A stretch of 64,000 bases of DNA from Collinsella sp. (GTDB lineage: Bacteria > Actinomycetota > Coriobacteriia > Coriobacteriales > Coriobacteriaceae), in the NCBI GenBank assembly GCA_019414645.1, contig DXLP01000007.1:1-64000 (forward strand), given 5' to 3'. A program made the translations under genes and the position numbers. This document shows positions 25,427 to 34,159 of the stretch, one piece after another; within the stretch, counting starts at the first letter, position 1, and every line of letters begins with the position of its first letter. The notes beneath the pieces were generated by a model. It saw nothing but the letters and a program-made list of their open reading frames with translations, was not told the DNA's origin and did no database searches.

Positions 25427-26290
25427 CTATTCGACGATTGGTGCTCCGTGGCCCCAAGAACCTTCCATGCCGCACACGGTCGAGGCAAACCCGGCAGCAA
25501 AGTCGAGCGCGCGCTCGATGGCCTCGGCGCCATCCTCACCACGCTTAGCGGAATCGAGATAGCACATCAAAAACGAAGTGAGGAACGAGTCGCCCGCTCC
25601 CATGGTGTCCTTCATGTCCGTTACCGGTTTAGCCAGCTGGCGGTAATAACGCTCGCCGTCGTAAGCAATGCAGCCCTCGGCACCCGCCGTAGCCGACACA
25701 AAACGCGGACCCAGGCCCTTCACCCATGCCAGACGCTCGCGAATCTCGTCCTCACTCGCGGCATCCGCCGCACTAAAGAAGGCAAAATCGACGTAGGGTG
25801 CAATCTGCTCGTAGTACTCGTCGGTGGAGTCGTCCGAAAAGTCAAAAGAGACCGTGACGCCCGCAGCCTTCAGCTTGGGCAGCTCGCGCTCGGTAAAGCA
25901 ATAGTTGCCCGAATGAACCACATCGAACTGCTTCATGTACGAAAGGTCAAAGCGATCGAGGACATAGCGCGCATCGCCACGGATACCGCCCTCGTTGGAG
26001 CCAAGGAAGACACGGTCACCGTCAACGACGGTCACGCGAGCCGCTCCGTTCTCGCCAATCATCTGCTCACACTTGTCAAGCTCGATACCCTCATCCTCGA
26101 GGCTTGCAATGACATGCTCGGCAGCGGCGTCATTGCCAAAAATGCCCATGTATGCGGAGCGTGCGGCACCGCATTTCTTGGCATAAACGGCGAAGTTCAC
26201 CGCGTTGCCGCCAGGATACATGGTGTGGATATGCTCGTAGCGATCGACGACGTTGTCGCCAAATCCGAGCGCGTTAACGTTAAATGCCAT
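25427..26290 (-). CDS. frlD: Fructoselysine 6-kinase-like PfkB kinase
   Basis: The 287-residue kinase has MYPGGNAVNFAVYAKKCG (substrate-binding GGxxxN) and DTMGAGDSFLTSFLMCYL (catalytic Asp in GAGD). Together with the FrlB-like deglycase and FrlC-like epimerase next to it, it fits FrlD, which phosphorylates fructoselysine on C6. ATG at 26290 has AGAAGGA upstream; 13 bases separate it from frlB. Confidence 0.82.
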   Translation of the reverse strand: MAFNVNALGFGDNVVDRYEHIHTMYPGGNAVNFAVYAKKCGAARSAYMGIFGNDAAAEHVIASLEDEGIELDKCEQMIGENGAARVTVVDGDRVFLGSNEGGIRGDARYVLDRFDLSYMKQFDVVHSGNYCFTERELPKLKAAGVTVSFDFSDDSTDEYYEQIAPYVDFAFFSAADAASEDEIRERLAWVKGLGPRFVSATAGAEGCIAYDGERYYRQLAKPVTDMKDTMGAGDSFLTSFLMCYLDSAKRGEDGAEAIERALDFAAGFASTVCGMEGSWGHGAPIVE

Positions 26291-26303
26291 GGTATTTATC
26301 CTT

Positions 26304-27272
26304 CTAGTACTCGACGACGCCCATGTAGCGACGGAAATCGGGATCGTGATCAAACACCTTGCCGCGTGCGGCACGCAGCTCGCAGTTCATGGCGTAGAAC
26401 AGCACCGGGTCCAGATAAGCACGGACGCTCGCCGGCACGGCTTCCATACCGTACTCCTTGGCATCGAGCACCATCAGCGTATCGGTATGCGTCTTAAGGA
26501 ACGCCAGGGCGCGCTCGTCCATAGCACGGCACTCGCTGGAGCCCATCTGCAGGAAGTAAAAAACGCCATCCTGAGTAGCCTCGAAGGGGCCATGGAAGTA
26601 CTCGGCAGAGTGAATGTAGCTGCAGTGCTGCCACTGCATCTCCATAAGAGAGCAGATAGCGAAACCGTAGGTCTGGCTAAAGTTGGGACCGCTGCCCAGA
26701 ATATAGAAGAACTCGTGCTCCTGGCAAAGCTTGGCAAAGCGATCGCCCAGCTCGGCATTTACCTTCTCGCGTGCCGGGGGAAGAATCTTATCCATCTCGG
26801 CGATACCGGCATACATATCGGCAAGATCGGCGTAGCCCTCCTGCTGATCGAGCAGCTCTGCCGCAAGCGACAGCGAAATGCCAGCGGGGACCTCGGCCTG
26901 CGGCACGCCCTCGCCCCATGGGTAGACCCACGTGGTCCACTTGCCGGAGTCAATCTTGGATCCAGCGTTGTCGGTCTGGGCGATCACCGTAGCGCCGGCA
27001 GCAAGGGCAATCTCGCAGCCCTCGACGACCTCGGGGGTATTGCCGCTGTGGCTGCAAGCGATGACCAGGGACTTCTCGCCCAGACGACGCGGACGCATAA
27101 TGTCGAATTCACGCGCGGTATAGATATACGAAGTGAAGGTGGTAGCCTCGCGCTGCAGAAGCTCATGAGCCGGGATCAAATCGATCATGGAGCCACCGCA
27201 AGCAATCCAGTAGACGCTGTCGAACTTGCCCTTCTCGGCAATTGCCTCTTTAATCAGATCGTGTGCGTTCAT
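26304..27272 (-). CDS. frlB: SIS-domain fructoselysine-6-phosphate deglycase-like protein
   Basis: The 322-residue protein has two sugar isomerase (SIS) domains. SLVIACSHSGNTPEVVEGCEIALAAG is the phosphosugar-binding Ser/Thr loop of the first, and GSGPNFSQTYGFAICSLMEMQW begins the second. FrlB-type enzymes split fructoselysine 6-phosphate to lysine and glucose 6-phosphate. ATG at 27272 follows AAAGGAA. Confidence 0.85.
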   Translation of the reverse strand: MNAHDLIKEAIAEKGKFDSVYWIACGGSMIDLIPAHELLQREATTFTSYIYTAREFDIMRPRRLGEKSLVIACSHSGNTPEVVEGCEIALAAGATVIAQTDNAGSKIDSGKWTTWVYPWGEGVPQAEVPAGISLSLAAELLDQQEGYADLADMYAGIAEMDKILPPAREKVNAELGDRFAKLCQEHEFFYILGSGPNFSQTYGFAICSLMEMQWQHCSYIHSAEYFHGPFEATQDGVFYFLQMGSSECRAMDERALAFLKTHTDTLMVLDAKEYGMEAVPASVRAYLDPVLFYAMNCELRAARGKVFDHDPDFRRYMGVVEY

Positions 27273-27334
27273 ATCCAGTTCCTTTCTTGTTTGGCCCGCA
27301 ATCAATGACGTTGGTTGCGTGGCCGATGGTTGTT

Positions 27335-28186
27335 TTAGTCAATCAGATATTTCTCGAATGCGGCCATGTTCTTGGCATCTGCGGCCGCCGGGTCATCGTA
27401 GTAACGACCGTCCGTGATTTCCTGGCCCAGCATGCCGTCGAAACCATGGGCGTTGAGCGTGGCGACGAAGGCGTCCATATCGTGCTTGCCATCGCCCCAC
27501 ACCAGATGGCCATACGGGTCACCGTCGATAAAGTGCATCTCGTGAATTGCCCCATCGCCAAAGGCGGCAAACCAGTCCTCGAGCGTCTCGCCTGCGACGC
27601 CCATCGCGGTTGTATCAACCATGGGCTGTAAGTACGGGCTCGCGACCTCGTCAATCATGCGCTTCGCATCGGAAACCGTCGTCACGAGGTTGCTCTCCTC
27701 GGGACGCAGGCTTTCCATCGTAAGCACCAGACCGTGCTCGCCGGCATACTCCGCCAGAATGGACAAGTGCTCGCGGCTGCGCTTCCAGGCTTCCTCGCGG
27801 TCCTCGTCCCAGTCGCCCCAGCCCGAGTTGATGGACATACGGTCGCACCCAAGTACCTCGGCAAGTTCAATGCCGTGTTTAAAGTACGCCAGGCTGCGCT
27901 GTTCATGCAGCGGCTTGCGTGCGCAGTACTGCCAAGGATAGACAACATTCTCGGGGCACAGAGTACGATACCTAAGCCCACGGTCTGCAGCCTTTTTCGC
28001 CAGGACCTCAGCCTCAAAGTAGCCCGTATGGTCGAGCGTCACATGCGGCTCTGCACACCACAGCTCAATAGACTCAAAGCCCAAGCGCTGCTGCACATCA
28101 AGGAAGTAATCGAGCGACCACATGATGTAGTGGATATTCATGCCCGCAATCTGCTCGCGACGCAGCGTCGGTTTGGATTCAGACAT
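27335..28186 (-). CDS. frlC: FrlC-like sugar epimerase/isomerase (TIM barrel)
   Basis: The 283-residue AP-endonuclease-2 fold protein has IELWCAEPHVT, MSINSGWGDWDEDREEAWKRS, VLTMESLRPEESNLV and a late IHEMHFIDGDPYGHL. The Glu, Asp, His and Glu residues form the expected metal site. FrlC interconverts psicoselysine and fructoselysine, which suits its place between frlB and the amidohydrolase gene. Confidence 0.8.
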   Translation of the reverse strand: MSESKPTLRREQIAGMNIHYIMWSLDYFLDVQQRLGFESIELWCAEPHVTLDHTGYFEAEVLAKKAADRGLRYRTLCPENVVYPWQYCARKPLHEQRSLAYFKHGIELAEVLGCDRMSINSGWGDWDEDREEAWKRSREHLSILAEYAGEHGLVLTMESLRPEESNLVTTVSDAKRMIDEVASPYLQPMVDTTAMGVAGETLEDWFAAFGDGAIHEMHFIDGDPYGHLVWGDGKHDMDAFVATLNAHGFDGMLGQEITDGRYYDDPAAADAKNMAAFEKYLID

Positions 28187-28187
28187 C

Positions 28188-29771
28188 TTATGCCTCCTTA
28201 TTTCGATCGAACACGATTTGTCCGTCCGACATCGTCATATCAACCGCAAGATCGCGTGCGTCGCGATAATCGAGGTCGAACACATCCCGATCGAGCACGC
28301 AGATATCGGCAAGCTTGCCAACCTCAAGCGTACCCAGCTCGTCTTCGCGCATCAGATCGTACGCGCCCCCGGCAGTCCAAGCGCGCAAGAGCTCGACAAG
28401 CGTCAGCGTGTTGACCTCATTCACGGGCAGTCCGTCGGCGAAGAATCCACCGCACGCGCTGTATATTGACTCGCCCAGGCTCGGAATCAGCAGTGGCAAA
28501 TCCGTTCCACAGCACACTGTGCATCCGGAATCTTCCATGCCGCGGCGATTCCAGCTGTGCAAAAGTCGCGTCTCGCCAATTTGTCGACGCATCATCGACA
28601 GGCAATCCTCGCGCCGGTCCAGCGTCAGAATCTGCGGATAGACCTCGCAAATTCCACCTAACTTGCCAAACTCGACAAGATCGGTCGGGTCAGAGTTCTC
28701 GAGATCGGTAATCGCATGGCGGCGAAGCATCCGTCCATGCTCGTCTCGAGGCAGCGAGGCATAGAGCGTCACGGTGCGACGAACGGCGCCATCGCCCTGG
28801 CAATGCAAGGAATATCGGAAGCCGTCAGCATCAATTGCACGCAGCTCGCTTTCAATCAGATCCCACTCTGGCTCCTCGACGACCGTCTTGCCGGCAGCGC
28901 CCGCATCGGCCGTATCCTCATAGGGGTCAATCATCTCGGCAAGCCCCGCCCATACGCCGCGATCGGTCATACGGTTGAAGCCAGAAAAACGAACGAACGG
29001 TCCCCGGAAGCGCTCTCGTGCCTCGCGAGCATATGCCAGATTTGCACCAGCGCCCACCGGCTGCGACATCATAGAGACGCGAACCGTCAGCTCGCCAGAT
29101 TCCTCACGGCGAGCCATTTCGTCGGCAAAGCCGTAGTAGTCATCAAACGCCATCTCCTTGATGGCGGTAACGCCGCGCTCGTTAAGCATGCTCATGTAGT
29201 TCGAATACCCCGCGCGCACCTCGGGCAACGCGAGGAAATCGCTCATCATGCGCCAGATCTTCTCGGCATAGCACGCCTGCGGTGTAAAACCGTATCGCGC
29301 ACTGGCGGCAGCATTGAGAACGCAGGTCTCCGCGCCCGGTGTAAAGCAGACGACAGGGATATCACCAAAAAACTCGTCAAACACAGCTGCCGTATTTGCG
29401 TTCTCGGCATCCGATGCCAACGTTTCGGATAGGTTGTGGCCAAAAGCCGCCGCGCAATCCGGATGATCTTCTTTCCATGCACGCAAGAGCGACACGGCCT
29501 CTTTGGCATCATCGATGCCGGACAGATCAGACCCCAACGTCCGCAGCGCCCAGCCTGTATAGAAGGTATGTACATCGATCAGACCAGGCATGACGGTGCG
29601 GTCGCCCAGATCAACTACCTCGTCCGCCTGGGTCAAATACGAAGCCACCTCACACTTGGTGCCAACCGCCTCAATTCGATTGCCACGGACCGCTACGAAA
29701 CCTTCAAACGGCAGGTCCCCCGTACCGGTAAAGACGCTCTTAGACGTCAGGACCGTCAAACGATCAGACAT
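28188..29771 (-). CDS. YtcJ-like metal-dependent amidohydrolase
   Basis: The 527-residue protein has a beta-sandwich end, VMPGLIDVHTF (HxH-type site partly changed to HTF), FRYSLHCQGDGAVRRTV (two metal His in related enzymes) and CCGTDLPLLIPSLG (late Asp). It ends with GTLEVGKLADICVLDRDVF. YtcJ/Amidohydro_3 enzymes hydrolyse N-acyl or cyclic amides, so it could release a free Amadori amine from a blocked peptide. It overlaps neighbouring genes closely (stop one base from frlC). Confidence 0.8.
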   Translation of the reverse strand: MSDRLTVLTSKSVFTGTGDLPFEGFVAVRGNRIEAVGTKCEVASYLTQADEVVDLGDRTVMPGLIDVHTFYTGWALRTLGSDLSGIDDAKEAVSLLRAWKEDHPDCAAAFGHNLSETLASDAENANTAAVFDEFFGDIPVVCFTPGAETCVLNAAASARYGFTPQACYAEKIWRMMSDFLALPEVRAGYSNYMSMLNERGVTAIKEMAFDDYYGFADEMARREESGELTVRVSMMSQPVGAGANLAYAREARERFRGPFVRFSGFNRMTDRGVWAGLAEMIDPYEDTADAGAAGKTVVEEPEWDLIESELRAIDADGFRYSLHCQGDGAVRRTVTLYASLPRDEHGRMLRRHAITDLENSDPTDLVEFGKLGGICEVYPQILTLDRREDCLSMMRRQIGETRLLHSWNRRGMEDSGCTVCCGTDLPLLIPSLGESIYSACGGFFADGLPVNEVNTLTLVELLRAWTAGGAYDLMREDELGTLEVGKLADICVLDRDVFDLDYRDARDLAVDMTMSDGQIVFDRNKEA

Positions 29772-29780
29772 CACAACCAC

Positions 29781-31244
29781 CTACACCGGAAGCATGCCAG
29801 AAATTGCCGTTACGATCAGGCCAAACACGACCATGAAGATGAAGAACTTCCAAATGGTCTTCCACCATTGGCCAAACGAAATCTTAGCCACGGCAAGGCC
29901 GGCGACCGTCATACCCGCCACGGGGCTGATGGTGTTGATGGTCTGGTTGGCAAACTGGAGCGCGGTGACGGCCGCCTCGGGATTGAGGCCCATGAGCTCG
30001 GTCAGGGGGCCCATAACGGGCATGGTGAGCGCCGCCAGGCCAGAACTCGAGGGAACCAGCAAAGAGAGCAGGCCAAGGACGATATACATAAACGTGGTGT
30101 AGACGGCGGCGGGTGCACCGGCAAGCGCAGTAGCGAGCGCCTGGAGGATGGTGTCGATGATCATGCCGCCCTCGGCGATGACCAGAATACCGCGAGCGAT
30201 ACCGATAACGATGGCAGCGTACGCAAAGTCGGCAAGACCCTTAACGAACTCCTCTGCGATCGTCTGCTGGTCAAGACCGCCCAGGATACCGGCAAGCAAG
30301 CCCATGCCAAGGAACACGGCGGAAATCTCATTCATGTACCAGCCCTGGGTAACAAGACCCCAGACGATAATGCCCATACCGCAAGCAAAATCGATAAGCA
30401 CGAGCTTCTGACGGATAGTGAACTCTTCCTCGATGGAGGCATCGGTCACGGAAAACTCAATACGCTTGAGCTTATCGTCCTCGTACACAATGGACGACTC
30501 GGGGTTTTTCTTGACGCGCATGGCGTAGCGCATGGCCCATGCGATACCGACGGCAGTGAAGATGACCCAAGAAACGGCACGCAGCCACAGTTGCGGATTA
30601 CCCTCGATGCCAATGATGCCTTGGGCGATCAAAACATTAAACGGGTCGATGGTCGAAGCACAATATCCCAGGTTAGGACCAAGGAAGCAGATGATGAATG
30701 CCGTCATCGAGTCATAACCGATACCCATCATGATGGGAATGAAGATGGCATAGAACGGCAGGGCTTCCTCAGACATACCAAACGTAGTGCCGCAAATGGA
30801 CAGCAATGTCATCGTGATGGGGATGATGAGGATGTCCTTGTTCTTGAGCTTTTTAATCACACGGCTCATGCCGGCATTCAAAGCGTTGGTCTTGGTGATG
30901 ATTGCGAACGATCCGCCAATCAATAAGACGAACGCAACGACATCGGCAGCCTCCTGGATGCCCTTGGTGGGCGCTTGCAGGACCGCGAAGATATCTTGAC
31001 CCAGATTGATGGTCTCGCCGGTCTCGGAATCGGTGTAGTTCTTATCGACCTGTTCATAGGTTCCAGCAACGGCGACTTCACGCTCGCCCGCCGCTGTCGA
31101 AATTGTCTTGCGCTGATACTGACCAGAGGGAACGATCCAAGTCAGGACCGCAAAGACAACGATCAGCAAGAACATGATCGTATAGACATGCGGTAATTTG
31201 AACTTAAAACGTCTGTTTGTCTTCTTCGCCTTCGTATCTGACAT
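29781..31244 (-). CDS. YfcC-family membrane transporter
   Basis: The 487-residue protein has about twelve hydrophobic segments with the ion-transporter pattern of the YfcC/DcuC group (PHVYTIMFLLIVVFAVLTWIVPSGQY at the start, LLSLLVPSSSGLAALTMPVMGPL near the end). It probably imports an amino-acid conjugate in symport with a cation. ATG at 31244 has GGAGG five bases upstream. It heads the frl-like operon. Confidence 0.82.
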   Translation of the reverse strand: MSDTKAKKTNRRFKFKLPHVYTIMFLLIVVFAVLTWIVPSGQYQRKTISTAAGEREVAVAGTYEQVDKNYTDSETGETINLGQDIFAVLQAPTKGIQEAADVVAFVLLIGGSFAIITKTNALNAGMSRVIKKLKNKDILIIPITMTLLSICGTTFGMSEEALPFYAIFIPIMMGIGYDSMTAFIICFLGPNLGYCASTIDPFNVLIAQGIIGIEGNPQLWLRAVSWVIFTAVGIAWAMRYAMRVKKNPESSIVYEDDKLKRIEFSVTDASIEEEFTIRQKLVLIDFACGMGIIVWGLVTQGWYMNEISAVFLGMGLLAGILGGLDQQTIAEEFVKGLADFAYAAIVIGIARGILVIAEGGMIIDTILQALATALAGAPAAVYTTFMYIVLGLLSLLVPSSSGLAALTMPVMGPLTELMGLNPEAAVTALQFANQTINTISPVAGMTVAGLAVAKISFGQWWKTIWKFFIFMVVFGLIVTAISGMLPV

Positions 31245-31304
31245 AGATACCTCCAAAGAACTCGAGACTGCATCGCATCTCGCTTCAACGCTTGCACAAG
31301 GCAA

Positions 31305-31323
31305 ACGTTCTATGACGTTCTAT
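31305..31323. promoter_or_regulatory. Direct repeats ACGTTCTAT in the transporter promoter
   Basis: Two copies of ACGTTCTAT (31305-31313 and 31315-31323), ten bases apart, lie near a possible minus-strand promoter (TTGATG-N17-TAATCT). They are a candidate operator for the adjacent GntR regulator. Confidence 0.45.
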
Positions 31324-31418
31324 AGATTACCAGCAGCTTTTCTCGTCATCAAGATAATTTCAAACTGATTGCCGCAACGCGGTTGAACGGTTGCGTTTGC
31401 GCCGTGAACGGTATGGAA

Positions 31419-31446
31419 ACGCCCGGTGAGATGATCCACCGGGCGT
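31419..31446 (-). terminator. Terminator of the GntR gene
   Basis: A perfect ten-base stem (31419-31428 with 31437-31446) lies 17 bases after the GntR stop and is followed by TT on the minus strand. It separates the regulator from the transporter operon. Confidence 0.7.
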
Positions 31447-31462
31447 CTCCATTCGCAATGTC

Positions 31463-32206
31463 CTAGATGTCAAAAACGTAGCGAGACCCAACGATCCGCT
31501 GACGACCGATGATAAACGGCCGCCGCTGCTCATCAAAGAAGAAGGCTTCCATATAAAACAAGGGTTCGCCAACGGGAACCGCCAGCAACCGAGCGACCTC
31601 GGGCGATGCGCACGCGATCTCGAGCGTGCACGGGTCGGTAAACGCAGGCGTCCGCCCCGTCCGGTTGCGCACGAACTCAAAAATGGATTGGTTAGATAGA
31701 GGCGCCGTTGATAGATAGGCGTTGTCCTCGTAAACGTATATGTTGTTCTCAAGCATGACAGGGACGCCATCGGCAGTACGCACGCGCTCAACGCAAATCA
31801 AGTCAGTTCCAACGGGAACACCAAAGAACTGTGCTTCGGTGGAATCCGCCGGCAGTATCTTTCTCGAAATGACACACGCCCCCGGTTCCATTCCGTTAGC
31901 GCGGCATGCGTCCGAAAAACTCTGGACGTCATCCTTCTGGCGAATCTTGCGCTTGAGCTTGGGGGCATTGACAAACGTGCCTTTCCCCTGTCGCTTCGTT
32001 AGATAGCCCTGTTGGACGAGCTCCTCAATAGCGCGTCGCACGGTAACGCGGCCAACTTTATAGCTCTCAGCCAATTCGAATTCGTTGGGTATCCGCGCAC
32101 CTGCCTTGTAGGCACCGGAGTTGATTTCGTTTTTAATGATATCAATGACCTGTTGGTACAGCGGTATCGCTGCTTTACCGTCAGTTAGCCCTTCAGTCGG
32201 TGGCAT
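31463..32206 (-). CDS. GntR-family regulator (HutC/UTRA subfamily), FrlR-like
   Basis: The 247-residue protein has an N-terminal winged HTH (IPNEFELAESYKVGRVTVRRAIEELVQQGYLTKRQGKGTFV block, residues about 40-80) and a C-terminal UTRA ligand-binding domain ending VGSRYVFDI. It is the natural regulator of the downstream frl-like operon; a phosphosugar-amine ligand is plausible. Confidence 0.87.
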   Translation of the reverse strand: MPPTEGLTDGKAAIPLYQQVIDIIKNEINSGAYKAGARIPNEFELAESYKVGRVTVRRAIEELVQQGYLTKRQGKGTFVNAPKLKRKIRQKDDVQSFSDACRANGMEPGACVISRKILPADSTEAQFFGVPVGTDLICVERVRTADGVPVMLENNIYVYEDNAYLSTAPLSNQSIFEFVRNRTGRTPAFTDPCTLEIACASPEVARLLAVPVGEPLFYMEAFFFDEQRRPFIIGRQRIVGSRYVFDI

Positions 32207-32233
32207 ATACCCTCTCCCAGCGCAATTACGTCT

Positions 32234-32272
32234 AAAACGGGCTTAAGGGCATTCAACAAGTCCTTAAGCCCG
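32234..32272 (-). terminator. Terminator of the beta-phosphoglucomutase-like gene
   Basis: A perfect 11-base stem (32238-32248 with 32262-32272) is followed by TTTT on the minus strand (32234-32237). It ends 28 bases before the GntR start. Confidence 0.78.
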
Positions 32273-32356
32273 CATTAGCTTAAAGTATGCTAGGTGTCGC
32301 ACCAAAATGTCGGGTATTTACTCATCGGACCCGAAAAACGCGCAACTAACGCGCTC

Positions 32357-33016
32357 TTACGCGAGTTCCAGCAGGTCCGGCAGCTGATCGATAATCTTAT
32401 CCGCGGCGTCCTGACTAAAGCCAAAGCGCTCCTCGCGCTTGGCGATGACTGTCAGACCGGCGCGCTTGCCGGCAGTGATGCCAGGCACCGAATCCTCAAC
32501 GCAGCAGCAGCGATTCGCGGGCAGCCCCAGCAGGTCCAGCGCATGCAGGTAGATGTCGGGCTCGGGCTTACTCTCCTTAAACTGCTCGCCGCTCACCACA
32601 TACTCAAAGGCATCCGACAGCCCGCACGCGTTGAGCACTTCCTCGATGCTATCCATGGGAGACGAGCTGGCAAGCGCCACGCGAACGCCACGGCGCGGCA
32701 GCTCTCGAATCGTATCCACAGCGCCTGGGTTAATCAAAGCCTGATAGTCGCGCGGACGCTTATGCGCCCACTCGTCCCAACGGGCCAACGCTTCCTCGCC
32801 AGTGAAATGCCCCTTACCGGCGCGCTCAAACCAATCGACCAGCATATGCAGGAAGAACTGATGCGAGGTACCGACTTGCCCATTCAACTCCTCTTGAGTC
32901 AGGTTAAGCCCAAGCTCCTTGGCAAACGCGGCAGTCTCGCCCAGGTAGTAATACTCGGTATCGACAATGACACCGTCCATGTCAAAGATAACGGCGTCGA
33001 ACGGAAATGCGGACAC
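32357..33016 (-). CDS. HAD hydrolase, beta-phosphoglucomutase-like
   Basis: The 219-residue HAD protein has motif I FDMDGVIVDTE, motif II LASSSP, the Lys in FKESKPEPDIYLHAL and motif III VEDSVPGITAGKRAG, with an alpha-helical cap. This matches the phosphatase/phosphomutase branch that acts on sugar phosphates. GTG at 33016 is preferred because GGGAGGG lies four bases upstream; the longer frame runs through a terminator. Confidence 0.85.
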   Translation of the reverse strand: MSAFPFDAVIFDMDGVIVDTEYYYLGETAAFAKELGLNLTQEELNGQVGTSHQFFLHMLVDWFERAGKGHFTGEEALARWDEWAHKRPRDYQALINPGAVDTIRELPRRGVRVALASSSPMDSIEEVLNACGLSDAFEYVVSGEQFKESKPEPDIYLHALDLLGLPANRCCCVEDSVPGITAGKRAGLTVIAKREERFGFSQDAADKIIDQLPDLLELA

Positions 33017-33031
33017 GGCACCCTCCCTAAC

Positions 33032-33057
33032 AAAAGGGCGCCCGCAAGCAGGCGCCC
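33032..33057 (-). terminator. Terminator between the two HAD genes
   Basis: GGGCGCC (33036-33042) pairs with GGCGCCC (33051-33057), then TTTT on the minus strand. It ends only 15 bases before the next GTG start and partly precedes its ribosome site. Confidence 0.75.
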
Positions 33058-33080
33058 AAACCATGCATTAATCGGCGATT

Positions 33081-33923
33081 CTAACCCAGCAGCTTATCCA
33101 GCGCCACTGCAATACCGTCTTCGTTGTTATTGGCGGTTACCATCTGGGCAACTGCCTTAACCTCATCGACGGCGTTGCCCATGGCAACACCGGTGCCGGC
33201 CCACTCAATCATGGACTTGTCGTTCTGGCCGTCGCCAAACGAGACGACCTCGCTGGCATCGATACCGAGCTTGGGCAGGGCACCCTCGAGCGCACGGGCT
33301 TTGTCGATACCGGGCGCCGTGTACTCAAAGTACCAGTCGGCCGTAAACATGCCCGAAAGCGTCTGGGTAAAGGGCGCATACATCTCCTCGTAATGCGCCT
33401 GCAGGTAGGTCGGATCACCCGCCGTCAGCAGCTTGTCCACGGGATAAGTGTCCACGACCTCATGCAAGCTCTCGACCTCGCGAATCTTAAGATCGCACGC
33501 ATCGCGCTCATACTTGACGATATTCTTCTGCAAGCCGTCAGGCAGCGTGATCATGCAATGGTACGAGTCCTCGACGTGCAAATCGCGACCGAGCGAAATC
33601 ATAGGGATCACGTCGAAATTGCGCAGATGATCAATCAGACGGTGCAGCTCGTCAGCCGGCATGGCCTGGTCAAAAAGGACCTCATCGGTCTGAGCGTCGA
33701 CCACATGCGCGCCATTAAAGGCAACTAGCAGACCGTCATGGTTTTGAAGGTCGAGCTCCTGCGCCAAGGCGTGCAACCCCCATGCGGGACGGCCCGAAGC
33801 CAAGATGAGCTTAATGCCCGACTCCTGCGTCGCGAGCAGCTTCTCGCGCGTACGCGGGCTGATGACCTTTTGATCGTTGGTGAGCGTACCGTCGATATCC
33901 ATTGCGATGGCTTTGATTGCCAT
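33081..33923 (-). CDS. Cof-type HAD phosphatase
   Basis: The 280-residue protein has MAIKAIAMDIDGTLTND (motif I), LASGRP (motif II), a C2 cap and VVSFGDGQNDKSMIEWAGTGVAMGNA (motif IV), the full Cof/YidA signature of sugar-phosphate phosphatases. ATG at 33923 has GGGAGG five bases upstream. Confidence 0.9.
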   Translation of the reverse strand: MAIKAIAMDIDGTLTNDQKVISPRTREKLLATQESGIKLILASGRPAWGLHALAQELDLQNHDGLLVAFNGAHVVDAQTDEVLFDQAMPADELHRLIDHLRNFDVIPMISLGRDLHVEDSYHCMITLPDGLQKNIVKYERDACDLKIREVESLHEVVDTYPVDKLLTAGDPTYLQAHYEEMYAPFTQTLSGMFTADWYFEYTAPGIDKARALEGALPKLGIDASEVVSFGDGQNDKSMIEWAGTGVAMGNAVDEVKAVAQMVTANNNEDGIAVALDKLLG

Positions 33924-34096
33924 ATATGCCTCCCTGTCATTGAACAACCTTGTCTGAGCCATCATACAGAACACCCACGGCGGCGCTGTTTGCAACGGGA
34001 AAAATGTCATATTGTCCCAAACATGAACGGCGCGCCTTCGACGATTGCGATGCCCGTCGAGGCGCCTCCCGATACATTCCATCCTATCCAAATAGC

Positions 34097-34130
34097 AAGG
34101 GGCCCGTATCCCAACGGATACGGGCCCCTT
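34097..34130 (-). terminator. Terminator of pgi
   Basis: A perfect 14-base stem (34097-34110 with 34117-34130, loop of six) lies 30 bases after the pgi stop; the T-run is short. A second imperfect hairpin lies at about 34030-34068. Confidence 0.75.
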
Positions 34131-34159
34131 TCAGCCATAAGCCAACTCAGCCGTAAAGA

